Both the position numbers and the translations under genes were made by a program. From positions 3,787,001 through 3,851,000 of the forward strand of contig JAEVHH010000005.1 of NCBI GenBank assembly GCA_017607445.1: a DNA stretch of 64,000 nucleotides, written 5' to 3'. Shown piece after piece: positions 46,730 to 59,543 of this stretch; position 1 is the first letter of the stretch, and every line of letters starts with the position of its first letter. The notes beneath the pieces were generated by a model. It worked only from the letters and a program-made list of their open reading frames with translations. It did no database searches and was not told the DNA's origin. Source of the stretch: Histoplasma ohiense (taxonomy: Eukaryota; Ascomycota; Eurotiomycetes; Onygenales; Ajellomycetaceae).

Positions 46730-47879
46730 ATGTCAGAACCAGCTGTTTCTGTTGCTGGTTTGAAGTCTATGAAGAGTGATATGCTGTCTGCTATTGAGAG
46801 CATTTGCTTGGGTTGTTTGAAGAGGTTGCAGAATCCCTCAGTATATTCTTGCTTTGTGAATGATGGACAGATATACTGTCATGTCTGTCATATATCAAAT
46901 AGAAGTTGTGCTGCTGTAAGTTTTTTTAAACTGAGGTTGTTAAGAATGCTAATGAGTTATAGATGTCTGAGTGCTTTCATGAAACTGATCAATCTTTGAT
47001 CAATGAATTTCATGAGATGCTGCTCTTCAATGAAGTTCTGAATGAGAGATTTGCTATGTATCAAACTACTGTTGTGAGGTTTGTATTTGATGTGCAGATC
47101 TATGAGAATGCAGATGGGGTTCTAGAATTCTATATGAACTCTGATGATCTGTTGTCACAGCAGAGTGTGGTATTCAATCATAGCAGTATTTCAGAAAGTG
47201 TGTTTTTACATTCTGCTATTACATTGATGTCATTCTCACTGAGCCAAGATCTTGATATGTTATTTGAGTTGACTGATAATGTAGGCAAAGATGAGAAAGC
47301 AGACAGTTTCATTGAAGTGTTAGAAAAAAACACAGCAGCATATTGCTGTCATTGTATTTGACATTTGATAATATTTCCTCACCATCATTGTGAGTCTGCT
47401 GAGAGTTGACACAAAAAATGCAAGCATTGCTCAGTGATGAAGCATATCTGCATTCTGATAGTTATTATTCAAAACAAATGTTTTTATGGTATATAATATT
47501 AACTTTCTATTAGATGTCAGTGGATGCTGTTGAATTGATTCAGACAGTTATCAATGCTGCTGAGGATTTAATTGTTGCTGATGCAGACATTTCAAATGTT
47601 AATATTTTGCAGAGCACTGTAACTGCAGCAGTTAGATTCTTTGCTGTGAAGATCTGAGAGATTCAATGAGACAGTTCTTCTGAGACTTCAGCTGAAATGA
47701 TGATTGATGAGATTCTGATGATTACATTGTCAGTTATAGCTTCCAAGTCATCATTGAAATGTTGTGCTTTGCCAGTTGAGAAAATCTGAGATAATAAGCA
47801 GATTTGTCTTGATGACAATTTCTTGAATGACACTGATCAAGCTGAGGCAGATCTGTTTTTTAATCTCTGAGTGGAATAA
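46730..47879 (+). pseudogene. Intron-containing six-cysteine-motif gene, antisense inside element B
   Basis: Three exons fit on the plus strand: 46,730-46,915, 46,963-47,460 and 47,514-47,879, 349 codons before TAA. Intron 1 (47 nt) has GTAAGT, a GCTAAT branch-like site and ATAG. Intron 2 (53 nt) has GTTATT, ATTAACT and TTAG. Both are phase 0. Exon 1 has C-x2-C-x11-C-x8-C-x2-C-x6-C. Exon 2 ends with C-x2-C-x10-C-x9-C-x2-C-x6-C, so the same putative zinc-binding motif is present twice. Six in-frame stops are all TGA and there is no TAA or TAG, the same decay as the retrotransposon genes. Gag and pol of the carrier are on the other strand and end just beyond the 3' end of this gene. I do not recognise the family. 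Its decay pattern suggests it was coding when the element inserted. Confidence 0.6.
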
Positions 47880-47919
47880 GTATATTCAGCAGTTATCATC
47901 ATCTTCTTCATTTTCATTT

Positions 47920-50900
47920 ACTAACTGATTTCTGATAGATTTTATTAAACTGTTTCAAGTACTTCTGACTGTTCATCAAGTTTTTCTCAGATTCTCAAGA
48001 ATTATCTGTGTCTGTACAATCTTTTCATTTGATAAGATATTGTATTTGACTGTGATACTGATGTTTGTCTAATATAGCTTCAACTTCTCATTTCTCTTGC
48101 ACATCTATAATTATCAGTTCTGCTTGCAGAATTTGTCTGTTGTGTATGTGATATGATTTGAGAAGAGAAACATGGAATATGAGATGAATTTCTTTATATT
48201 GCAGTGTGAGTTTCAGTTTATATATCTGTGTACTGTGAATATCAATTATTTGAAAGAGACTCAAAAATCAATGATCTAGTTTGAGTGAGAATTGTAAGAT
48301 GGATATATTTTTTGCACACAGCATTATTCAGTTCTCTATCTTAAAGCTTTTTAATATATGATACTGATCATAATACTTTTTCTCAGCTGCTTTGACAGCT
48401 TTCAGACATTCTCAGATCTTGTTCTCCACTTGCTTCATTCATTTCACTTGTTTCATCATTGATTTTGACACACTTATGCTTGGGGATTTCATATCTATGC
48501 AAAGTTCAGTTGGTCAGCTGATCATTGCTTCAGATGATGTCATTTTTATCAATGTGTGAAAGACATTGTTGTATGCTCATTGTGTCAGAGAAATTCATTC
48601 TATTCAATTATCTTGCTGATAGCTGCAATATGTGCAAAGATAATGTTCAATCATCTGATTCAATCATTCTGTCTGACTGTCAGTTTGCGGGTGGAATGCT
48701 GTTGATAATTTTCATTAAATATGAAGCAGATAACACAATGTTGATTAAAACTTGCTATTTATTAATGAATCTTGATTGTTAATAATGTTCACAGATAGAT
48801 TAAAGTTCTTTGTAATTCTTCATATAATAATGTTCACAAGTTCTTCTGCATCTAGCTCTGAAGATGTGGGCACAATTATGACTCATTTGATGAATAAATC
48901 AACAAATACAACAATAGCATTATAGATTTGACTTCTCTTTTTATTATCTGACAGATCTTCAATAAAGTTCATGCTAATTGTATGCCATTTCTTATCTGAC
49001 ACTGAATGTGATTGTAGCAACTCATACAGCTTGTGCTGTGGTATCTTGATGCATTGACAAACATCACAAGTTCTCACATATTCTGCAATCTCATCACTCA
49101 TATCATGTCACAAATACTTGTGTTTGATCACTTCAATGATTTTGTCACATTCAAAATGGCCATCTTGAGAATCATTGTGGTTCATTTTCATTATTTCATG
49201 TTTTATGATCTTGTCTTGTGATATGTAGACTTTATCATCTTTTCTGAGCAGATCATTTTTATCTACTACTCAAATCAAACAATTATCTATACTAGTGTTA
49301 CTCATCTCTAGTCTTCTGCAAAGTTCAGATGTGCTGATGTCTCTATTCTGAATCTGCAGTAAGAGTTCAATGATAGATTCAGTTATCTCTTCATAATAGA
49401 CTGTCTCAGACTCAAATACTTTGACAGCTAGAATTTATAATATCAGAGTCTCTAGATTTAACTCTGTAATATCTACAATCTCATTCTCATCTGCAGATGT
49501 GTTCTTTATTCTGCAGAGATTGTTGTCATCAATGACTATAAACCTCTTCATTCAACAATTTTCATTAGCTTGCAGATCTTTTCACATCATCTTGACACAT
49601 TGATCTAACTTTGTATTTTCTTTTGTTTTTAGTGATTTAAAGATTCTCTTATGCAGCTTCTCTTGCAGAGTAGAAAGCTCTGTCAAGAGAGCTGTGTGTT
49701 TTACAAAATCTGAGCAACAACTTAATACATCTGCAGAATTATTTTTCTCAGAACAGTGCTCTATTTCAAAATTGAACACTGAGAGCATTTCCATCCAGCA
49801 AATCTGACACTCATTTAGCTGCTTCATTGTCATGAAGCATTGAAGATTGACATGATCAGATAAAACAGTTATTGAGTATCTGCTATCATATAAATAGTGA
49901 TATCATTGTCTGAAAGCTTCTACAATCAGCAATATTTCTAGATCATATATTTGATAATATCTTTCTGTTTCTATGAGCTTTCTAGATCAAAATGTGATCA
50001 GATGTCAGTGATCATCATTCATTAATTGTGATATTACTGCAGCAATTGCAACATCAGATTCATCTGTTTCTATACAGAGTTTTCACTGTGGATCAAAGTG
50101 GATCAACAATGATGCTTTTGTAAAGCATTCTTTTAACTGCAAAATTGTGTGCTTGCAGTTTTTGTCTAACTGAACAGATGTGTTATTCTTCCCCCTCTTT
50201 GTTTCATAATCTTTTAACAATTCAGTCAGAGATGCCATTATTATTGAGAACTTGTATATGAATCAATGATAGAAATTGACAAATTCTAGAAATATTTGCA
50301 ATTCATTTATAGTTTGCAGTTCTGATCAATCTAGAATTATGTCAACACAGCATTTCTTGACAGTAATGCTCTGTGTGGTAACCACAAAACCCAAAAATTC
50401 AATTTCTGTTGCATGGAACATACACTTACTAAGTTTGACATATAGTCTCCATCACTTTAACCATTCCAGCACGTTCTTAACATGAACAACATGTTCATCA
50501 AGCATGTTTGAATAGATTACAATATTGTTGAGATAAGCCACACAATATACATCTAAAAGGTCACTGAGGGCTTTGTTGATATAAGATTGAAAGATTGCAG
50601 AAGCATTGATTAGCTCAAAAGATAAAACTAGATATTCAAAGTATTCATATCATGTTCAAAATGCTGTTTTTCATTCATCCTCTGCTTGTATGTGAATTCT
50701 ATGATATGCATCTCTAAGGTTCAGTTGCATATATATTTTGACATCTGCTAATCTATCAAGTATTTCATTTATCAAGAGCAGTGGATATTGATTTTTGACT
50801 GTTATTTCATTCAATCCTCAATAATCCACACAAAAATGCAGAGTTCCATCTTTCTTCAACACAAATAACACTGGTGCACTGACTGGGCTCTTGAATGAAC

Positions 50901-51590
50901 ATATTCAATTCTTCTCTAACATCTTTTCAATATATTCTGAGAGGACAGAGAGTTCTTGAGGTGATAAGTTATATATCAATCAGTATGAAGGTTTCTTGCC
51001 AGGTTTGAGCTCTATGACATAATCATAAGATGCATATTCTGCATCAGATATGTCTTCTCAGAATACATCAAGATAATCTTTATAATCATCTGAGATATTT
51101 GACTCAGTTGCTGCACTCACAGCTTGTAATGGTAAGACAGCAAATATAATATTGTCATCATCAATTAATATTGTGAATTCTTTAGCAGTATTCAGATGCA
51201 CATGGTTAATATTCAACACTTTTCTATAGATTCAGCATCTTCACACCCAGTTGATATCAGAGTTCACAGCTTTCAACCATGGCATGCTCAAAATTACATC
51301 ATATTCACTAATATCAGTCTCTTTGAAATGGTGGAATTCTTCTCAGAGAATATGTTCATCATCAATAATCTTCATTGCAGCTCTTCATTGTTCATATAAT
51401 TTAATCTTATGATTATCAACTGCTTCCACTACTTTTGATTTATCTTCTGTCTTTGAGAAATATTTTGATGCCCAGACATGGAACACAAAGTTCACATCTG
51501 CATCAGAATTCACTAGCATTCACACCATCAACCATCCCACTTCTATCAGTATTCATATATTCATTGTCAATAATCATTTATCTCACAGTC
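47920..51590 (-). pseudogene. Pol of element B (protease, RT, RNase H, integrase, chromodomain)
   Basis: Read on the minus strand, RT shows VKNQYPLLLINEILDRL and NLRDAYHRIHI. RNase H and the tether are near 49,600-50,100 (LNECQICWMEML, in which Cys replaces the usual Arg). Integrase starts near 49,100 with the zinc pattern TCDVCQ and core SMNFIEDLSD. The C-terminal module ends with a chromodomain at about 47,950-48,110 (EVEAILDKHQ, IQYLIK, ESEKNL) whose three expected Trp codons are all TGA. The region is degenerate and boundaries are approximate. Confidence 0.8.
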
Positions 51591-51599
51591 TAGTTGTTC

Positions 51600-52682
51600 A
51601 TATTCTCAATGCAGCAGCTGCTTCTACAATTGAGATTGCTGATTTTTTACTTGTCAGACTTGATTGCACTTTTCAGAGTGTAACATTCAACAATCATTTG
51701 TGATATGACTCTTCTTATGACAGTGAGAATACTTCTTCATTCAGTTATATTTATCTTTCTTGATTTGTTCAGTTGAATCTGTTTGTTTCTCTCATTTCCT
51801 CTTGTTTCAATGATTGCTAGATTTATCAGAACAACACTGATTTTCTACAAATATCACAGATCTTTCTTTGTGAATAGCACATCATCACTCTAACATATTT
51901 TCCTCAAGAGTCTATAGAGTTCAAAGCAACTCTTTGTAGTTTTGAAGTTCTTGATTTCAACAGTTGAGTTCAGTGTGTAATATCTTCAACATTTTACTAC
52001 ACAAGTTATCCATTCTTTGTTCTTCACTATATAAGGGTAAGTAGTATTCTCAGTCTTTAAGATATTTAGAGAAATCACATATCAATTGCTATTCTTGTTG
52101 CTTTGCATCTTGAAACTTTTGACTTGTCAATCAGTGCTGGTTCTGTGGATTGTTAATTTGCATTTCTAGATGTGATAACATATCATCAAAAGTCAACAAT
52201 GTTGCTCCTCCACATCTCTCATATAATGATACAAAATTCAACCACTTCTGCTTAACATGAATGTCAAGATAGAGTTTAGCATCATTTATCTTGTGTTCTT
52301 TCTTTCAATAATATCAGCAGTGATGTGTAAAGAGAGTCAACATGCAATCTTTATAGTTCTTGAATTCTAATATATTTTTTTCTTGATAATAGTTCTTAAT
52401 CTTCAACCTCAGTGGTGTTTCATTATCATCATCTGTATCATTCACAGATCGATTTTGCAGCAGTTCTGTGATGATATTCTGAATTAATTGAGACTCAATG
52501 AGAGTATCTTCACAAATCTGCACTTCCAACTTATTGAGCCACTGTTGTGTATGCAGAATAGCTAATTGCTGCTCTTGTTCATGAATTTGATCATTCAACT
52601 GTTGCAAACACACATTGTGATCATTGAAGGCAGTAGAAGATTCAGGTTGATTTTCAAGAGATCTTGCACATATCAAAATCAT
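51600..52682 (-). pseudogene. Gag of element B
   Basis: It starts MILICARSLENQ at 52,682 and has a Gln-rich coiled N-terminus. The Gag core ETPLRLKIKNYYQ and LEFKNYKDCMLTLFTHHC is followed by a degenerate zinc knuckle near 51,691-51,732 (first Cys now Tyr). Codon by codon it aligns to element D. The Trp of QKWLNF is TGG here (52,242-52,244) but TGA in D. Confidence 0.75.
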
Positions 52683-52787
52683 CTTGCATGTTTTAACTAA
52701 TGTTGCATGTTTTAACTAACATTGCATGCTTTATTGTAGATGTGCGTAACAACAGACCACTCAAATAAAGTTTAGAGTGATTAGAAT

Positions 52788-53058
52788 TGTAAGAGATGGT
52801 TGTAGATATAATTATGGAAGTAGTGTGAAGTACATATATAGAATGTTAAGAAGGTAGCAATCTCTATTATTCAAAGCTAATCACTGATCTTCTAATATCT
52901 ACAGATATCAGTGAGCATTATATAGGCAATCACCACACACTACAGCTGTCTATGATGCTGTGCACTATGTTCCTTCTCATTAATTCTGGTGTGTTCTGTG
53001 TTCTTCTATCGCCACATAGCTATTTTCTAATATAGATATCTCCGTTGCGTCTATTACA
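52788..53058 (-). repeat. 5' LTR of element B
   Basis: It is 271 bp, TGTAAGAGATGG to TCTATTACA on the plus strand, directly followed by the target duplication GCAAG (53,059-53,063). Confidence 0.92.
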
Positions 53059-53063
53059 GCAAG

Positions 53064-54256
53064 CCATCTGAGAATCTCTAACATCTCAGAGAAGAACATC
53101 ACTGACTGAATTGTCAGAGAAGTCTGCATACACTGCAACAAATCAGAATACTTCACAAATCAATGTCTGAATGCAATCACTCTGAGTAAACCCCTCACAC
53201 ACATGAATGCTGTGTCATCTGTGAATAGACAAGAACAGAGAAAAGATGAGCTCTCACTCTAAAATATGAACAAAAACTCAAGAAGCAAAAAGCTAGCTGA
53301 AGATTTGAGCAGAAAATGCAAGTGAATACAATCATGATCTCTGTCATTGTAAATAGCTTAGTCAATGTACAAGCAATGATAGACAGTGGTTTTCTTCACT
53401 ACACTCTTATAGATACTCAGCTGATTGAGAAGTATAAGCTCCAGTGTATCCTCTTTCTCAAACTGCATAAACTCAGTGAATTTGACAGCCTCAGAGAATC
53501 CACCTCCTACAATATAGTAAGATTTAATGTTGACATAGAAGAACATGAGAAAAAGAATGTATATGCATATAAAATACAAGATCTTGAGTACAATCTAATG
53601 CTCAGTCTATCATGACTCACAGAATTTGGAATCTTGTTGAATGCATGCAATCACTGTCTTATTTTCTCAGAAGATAACTGTGTTTACAAGAAGAATATCA
53701 ATAGAACTGCTGATCTCACTCAGATATCAGTGAAAGCATACAAACTACTAACTCATCAAGCATATGAGAAGAAGAATGTTCAAGTGTTCACTGCTAGTAT
53801 GACAGATATCAAAAAAGCATTAGAAAAGCTAGAACTCAAAGATCTCAAGAAATCATACAAAAAACTACTCAAATCATACAAAGACTTTGCAGATATATTC
53901 AATGAAAAAGAAGCTGAAAAACTTTCTTCTCATCAAGAACTCAGTATAGATCATACAATTGAGCTTATCAAGAAAAACAGTAAGAACTCACAATCACTCT
54001 GAGATTCTCTCTACAATATATCACACAACAAGCTCCTCATTCTATAAAAAACACTCAACAGACTATTGAACAAAGACTTCATTCATATTAGCAACTCACT
54101 CACCACAGCATCTGTACTGTTCACAAAGAAATCAGAAGAAAGCTTATGATTCTGTATTGACTACTGAGAACTCAACAAGATTACACAGAAGAACTGATAT
54201 TCTCTTCCACTCATCAACAAAACACTTGAATAAGTAGAAAAAGTAAAATGATTTAC
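53064..54256 (+). pseudogene. Element A gag end, protease and RT start
   Basis: After the B insertion the Gag frame continues through a zinc knuckle to a TGA after RKCK (about 53,317-53,330). Pol begins in the -1 frame at ATG 53,316 with the aspartic protease MIDSGFLHYTLID. A linker and the RT start (ELNKITQKN, SLPLINKTLE) follow. The frame is cut at 54,256 by element C and resumes at 59,943. Confidence 0.78.
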
Positions 54257-54650
54257 TATAACAGATGTACTTCGATTAATGATCTAGCACTATTCTAAAT
54301 ACAGATTACAAATTGATTAAGAAAAGAAAGAGAAAAGAGATCAGAAGAAAAGGTCATATGAAGGGGGTTATTATAGAGAAGAGATCAGAGCAGAAGAATA
54401 TCAGAAGCCACTCCACAGTGAAGCACAGAGCAGAGTATGAAGTGGAAGAATGTTGAGAATTACATGAAAGAATTATTAGAACTACACAAGCACAGAGTGC
54501 AAGGCAGAAGAGGTTATGCAGAAGAATCATTAGAGGCTACACAAGCACAGAGCACAATAACAGAGATGAGTAGATGTACACAAGTGTGGAACATGAGACA
54601 GAAGAGGTTGATTGTATAAGTTAACTACTAATAGATACTAATCCATCACA
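54257..54650 (-). repeat. 3' LTR of element C
   Basis: It is 394 bp and ends CATCACA on the plus strand. The polypurine tract AGAGGGGGATAA abuts it on the coding strand. The pol frame runs 13 nt into it and stops at TAG, a stop also preserved in the other family-A LTRs. Compared with 59,544-59,937 I found one transversion; all other differences are transitions, often TG against CA. Confidence 0.92.
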
Positions 54651-57600
54651 TTATCCCCCTCTATCAAGGTGAGTGATGACTCATAGACATCGAGGGCGGC
54701 AGTATCCTCCAAGGCAGATGTGGGTTCCCAGATCAGATGATTGTATTCTACTCATTTGACAAGGTATTCACAGCAGTGATGATTGGTTCTATCATCAAGA
54801 ATCACTTCAATCTCTCATTCAAGTTCATTATCTTCTTCTATGATGGCAGGTGACTGTCAGTTGGAGGTTCTCTGTGAAGGGAATGGATCCTCAGCCGCGG
54901 GTTGGAGCAGGTTTGTGTGAAAGACATTGTGAATGCCTGGTGAGGTGTCAAGTTGATAATTGTGTGTGCCTAGCACCTCTGTCACAGTATATTTGACATG
55001 ATGATAATTCAGTGTACACAAGAGACAGTCTGTCTTTATGTTCTTGAGATCTAATCAGATCTTATCTTCTACATAGTATCAGATCACAGAACTTCTTCTG
55101 ATGTTTACTTGATCTTCATAATCTTACTAAGTACTGGTCATGGAAGCTTCTGCTCATTCACAGACTTTCTTAAGCTTGCTCACAATATTATCTGCTGCTT
55201 GTATGGGACTGTGGGTGTACATGGTTTCTCAGAGATTCTCAGAAAAGTCTAGAACTTCTAAATTGTATTCATGCAGAAGAAAGAATGAGCTTATATCTGT
55301 CATGACAGAGTCTCAGCTATTGATTGCAATCTCAACATATGGTAGCAGATGGCTTCAGTTGTCTTGTATATAATTACAGAATTTATGAAGAATGTTCTTT
55401 ACTGTTTGTATCATTCTCTCTGTGACTCCATCAATCTCTGAGTGATACACTGTTGACAATTTTTGTTCAATTCTTAGCAGCTGGCATATGTGGGTTCAGA
55501 GTGCACTGATAAATTGACTGTCTCTATCTGATACAATGAATGAAGACAGACTGTGCATACAATAGAACAGGCTCTGAACAAAGACATTCACAACTACTTC
55601 AGCATTCATTCTGTCACAGAGTTGCAGTATTACATCCTTGCTGAGACAATCAACAATGACTAGAATGTTCATAGAATCTTCACTCTCAGATAAAGAAACT
55701 GCAAAGTCAATTGCTATATCACATCAGATTCATTCAGAGATAGACAGAGATTTCAACATCTCTTTTTGTTGTTCACACCATGCTGTTACTGAGCCACAGT
55801 GATTGCAATTGCATACAAACCAGTGTACATTCTTTGATATGTTCAGTCAGTAGAAGTCTCAAGCTACAATGCTGTACATGATCTCACAGTCTGAGTGCTC
55901 AGTCATTGATGAGTCATGAATCTTCTGCATGATTTGTGTTTGTAGAGGTTCTGAATCAGAGACCCATCATCTGTCTCAGAAGTATAGACATTCATCATCA
56001 TCAATTGAGTATGCTGAGATGTTCATTTTTGAGTATACATCTGCAGAGAATCAAGATGATCTGCTTCATACAGCTTCAACAGCTTATTATCAGAATTCAT
56101 CTGCCTCTGTTGCTTGTCTCCATTGCTCTTCAAACAAGGGGTATTGAGTACAGAATTGATTAATGTGTATACAGAGTTCATCTGACTGTGTGGGACTTTC
56201 TATGATCACAGAGTTGATTAACTGATGCTCTCAGTGTTTCCATCTGTCATTCAGATCATCAGACAGTATATCTTGTTCTCAGTGAAATAGAGCATCTGTG
56301 AGAGTGTTCTCTGCTTCTGATTGATAGCAAATTGTGAATGAGAATCAGCTAAGAAACAATGACCAGCACATATGCCTCTCAGTGAGCTTACAAATGATTG
56401 TGAAATATTTCAGATTTTTATGATCAGTAACAATCTCAAATCTCTCAACACTCATGAGTTCAGACTCTTATTCTTTAAGACATTGTATGATCACTAAAAG
56501 CTTCTTATCATAGATCTCATAGTTGCATTCAGCAGATGACATCTTCTTCAAGATGAAGACACAAGATTATAGAACATCTTCATTATCATATTGCATTAGT
56601 GCTCCATCTACTACATAACTCAAGATGTCTGTTTCAAAAATCATATACTTATCTGAATCAAATGATTGCAGCATCAGAGTGTTTGTGAATATACACTTCA
56701 GCTTTTTGAATGCTGCATCTGCTTTGTCAGTTCATTGAAATACAGTGTCTTTTCAGATCAGATTCATCAGTGGTCATATAATATCAGAAAAGTCTTTGAT
56801 GAATCTTTGATAGAAGTTGACAAATTCTAGAAAGCTTCTAGTCTCTTTTATCAAGACTGATGCCTCTCAGTTGAGGATTGCTTCCATCTTCTTAGAATCC
56901 ATGCATACATCCTTTTCAGCTTTGATGATGAATTCTAGATAGATTATAGATTTGATCTCAAAGTCACATTTATCAATATCTACTTGCAGTTCAGCTTTTC
57001 ATAGATGGTCAAGCACTTGTCATACATGCTTACAGTGCTCAGTGAGCAATCCATTGATGAAGATCAAGATATCATCCATGTACACTGAGGTGATCTCATC
57101 AAGCAGATCTTATAGAGCTCAGTTAATGTATTTCTGAAATGTACTCAGAGCATTCACTAATCCAAAGAGGGTCACTGTCCATTCATATAATTCATAACAC
57201 ATATAAAAGACAGTTAGCCATTCATCACCTTCATTAATCCTTATCTTGTAGAAGGCTGCAGAGATGTCAAGTTTCATAAACCATTTTGCTTTTTCTATTC
57301 ATTCAAGTGTTTCATTGATGAGTGGGAGAAGGTATCAGTCCTTCCATGTAATCTTATTGAGCTCTCAATAGTCAACACAGAATCATAAGCCTTCTTCTGA
57401 TTTCTTCACAAACAGTACAGATGCTGCAGTGAGTGAGTTGCTAATACAAATGAAGTCTTTGTCTAGTAATTCATTGAGTGTTTTTCATAGAACAAGAAGT
57501 TCATTGTGTGACATGCTGTAGAGAGGATCTCAGAATGGTTGTGAGTTCTTATCATTCTTCTTGATGAGTTCAATCATATGATTTATACCACATTCTTGAT

Positions 57601-58216
57601 GAGAGGGAAGCTTTTCAGCTTCCTTTTCATTGAACATATCTGCAAAGTCCTTGTACAATTTGAGTAGTTCTTTGCACAGTTTCTTGAGATTCTTGAGTTC
57701 TAGCTTTTCTAACACTTTCTTGATATTCATTATGCTAGCAGCAAACACTTGGACATTCTTCTTCTTGTATGCTTGATGAGTTAGTAGCTTGAATGCTTCC
57801 ACTGATATCTGAATGAGATCAATGATTCTGTTGATATTCTTTTCATAAACACAGTCATCTTCTGAGAAGATTAGGCAACAGTTGCATGCATCTATCAGAG
57901 TTCCAAATTCTGTAAGCTATGACAGACTGAGTATTAAGTCATACTCAAGATCTTGCACTTCATATGCATAAACATTCCTTTTTTCATGTCCTTCTACATC
58001 AATGTTGAACTTTATCATATTGTAGGAGGCAGATCCTCTGAAGCCATCAAATTCACTGAGCTTACACAGTTCAGAAAAGAGGATACACTGAAGCTTATAC
58101 TTTTCAACCAACTGAGTGTTTATAAGAGCATAGTGAAGAAAACCACTGTCTATCATTGCTCATACATTGACTAGACTATTTACAATGATGAGGATTATGA
58201 TCACATTCACTTGCAT
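54638..58216 (-). pseudogene. Pol of element C with C-terminal chromodomain
   Basis: Starts in the -1 frame relative to Gag (ATG 58,216), with the protease MIDSGFLHYALIN. The RT has YMDDILIF (YMDD) and LVNALSTFQKYIN; RNase H has ETDILSYVVDGALMQYD and a TDHKNLKYF block. Integrase follows in the 55-56 kb part. A chromodomain is at about 54,680-54,840 (HCCEYLVK*VEYNHLIWEP then TSALEDTAALD). The stop codon lies inside the LTR. Most TGA codons are at Trp or Arg positions. Confidence 0.85.
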
Positions 58217-59274
58217 TTTCTGTTCAAACCTTCAGCTTGCTTCTTGCTTCTTAAGTTCTCATTCACATTTTAGAGTGAGAGCTCTTTGTTTCTCTGTCCT
58301 TATTCATTCATAGACATAGTTGTGTTCACATGCAGTGTAGAAGCTGGAACCACTGCATTGATGCACTGACTTGCAAAGTGCTCTGATCTATTGCAATGAA
58401 TGCAAACTCCTTGAATGATTCAATCAGTAACTTCTCATTCAAAGAGATCAGATATTCTTGGCTGTTCTGCATTCACATGAGAGATTCAATTCATGACATC
58501 TGTGGAGATGATTGATGTAGTTGAAGCAGTGATAGATGTAAAGTTCTGTCTGCAATTGTTACAGCTTCCTTGTACAGCATTGAAATGTGTGAGATTGTTG
58601 TTGAGTTGACACAAGTGAGTGCAGTAGTCATGGTAATATGAGGGCATAAGATGCAAGATGCAGAGCTTAAGCAGTTCAAAGCTGATATGCTGATTCAGAA
58701 GATTAATTTTCACAGCATCATTTCAGTTCTGTTCTTCTGCTTCATGAATCTTGCTATTGAAATCAGACAGATAGTTCACTAGAGAAGTATTCCACTGACA
58801 ATTTCTGTTTAGCCACTGCATCACACACACTTGCAGTGTAGAGTCCAAGAATAGAACATTCAGTTGGCAAAAGACTTCTTCAGAGGTACACATTTCATGC
58901 ACACATGACTCAATCCAGGGTTGAAATTTCACTAGAGTGTCTTCTTCTAGCTGACTATGAACATAGCAGACTTGCAAGAGCAGAGAGTCTATCACAGACT
59001 CATCTTCTTCAAGCTTGGCTTTTGTCTTTTATTTTCAGACTAGATAGATCAAGAGCTCTTCTGCAAACTTATCAAGAAGAGAGAGACATTCTTTCCTTTC
59101 ATATACAGAGAGTATTGACATCTGTGTGATTTCTGATGTATTCATATTCAGATGATTCAGTTGTCATTGAAGCTCTGCCATCTGCAAGAATTGCTGCTGA
59201 AGGAAATTACAAAGCTCAGCATTATCTTCAGCAAGACTCTGATTCTCATTCATGAAGAAGTGTTTATAATTCAT
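58207..59274 (-). pseudogene. Gag of element C
   Basis: Starts MNYKHFFMNENQ and contains the Gag core EEDTLVKFQPWIE and LNVLFLDSTLQV, plus an intact CCHC zinc knuckle CIHCNRSEHFASQC (about 58,358-58,400). It ends at TGA 58,207-58,209 after RKCK, overlapping the -1 pol start. It holds a few TGA and one TAA. Confidence 0.8.
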
Positions 59275-59543
59275 CTCATTTTCATACAAGACTATAGTTC
59301 TTAGTTCTGATAGCTTGAAGATCAGAAGATTCAGTTCTTATTCTTGAAGAAAATACTTTGTAAGCACTCAGACTTCTTCACAGCACTATCACAGTGGTGC
59401 AGCTTTGTAGAACTTTGGAAATTGTGGATGTTATCACAACAACACAGCTTTGTAAGGACTTGGTAACTTATTCTTAACTTGAGCACCTGGGTGCAATTGT
59501 AAACATAGAGCACTCAGGCTGACACAGATGAATCAATTCATAA

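Larger units (their letters stand above)
45916..53058 (-). mobile_element. Chromovirus B, complete, with antisense cargo gene
   Basis: A 7,143-bp element is flanked by identical-length 271-bp LTRs (45,916-46,186 and 52,788-53,058) and by the 5-bp duplication GCAAG. Gag and pol read on the minus strand. A separate gene reads on the plus strand between the end of pol and the 3' LTR. LTR differences are transitions, mostly CA in one copy against TG in the other. A second copy (D) starts at 62,215. Confidence 0.92.
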
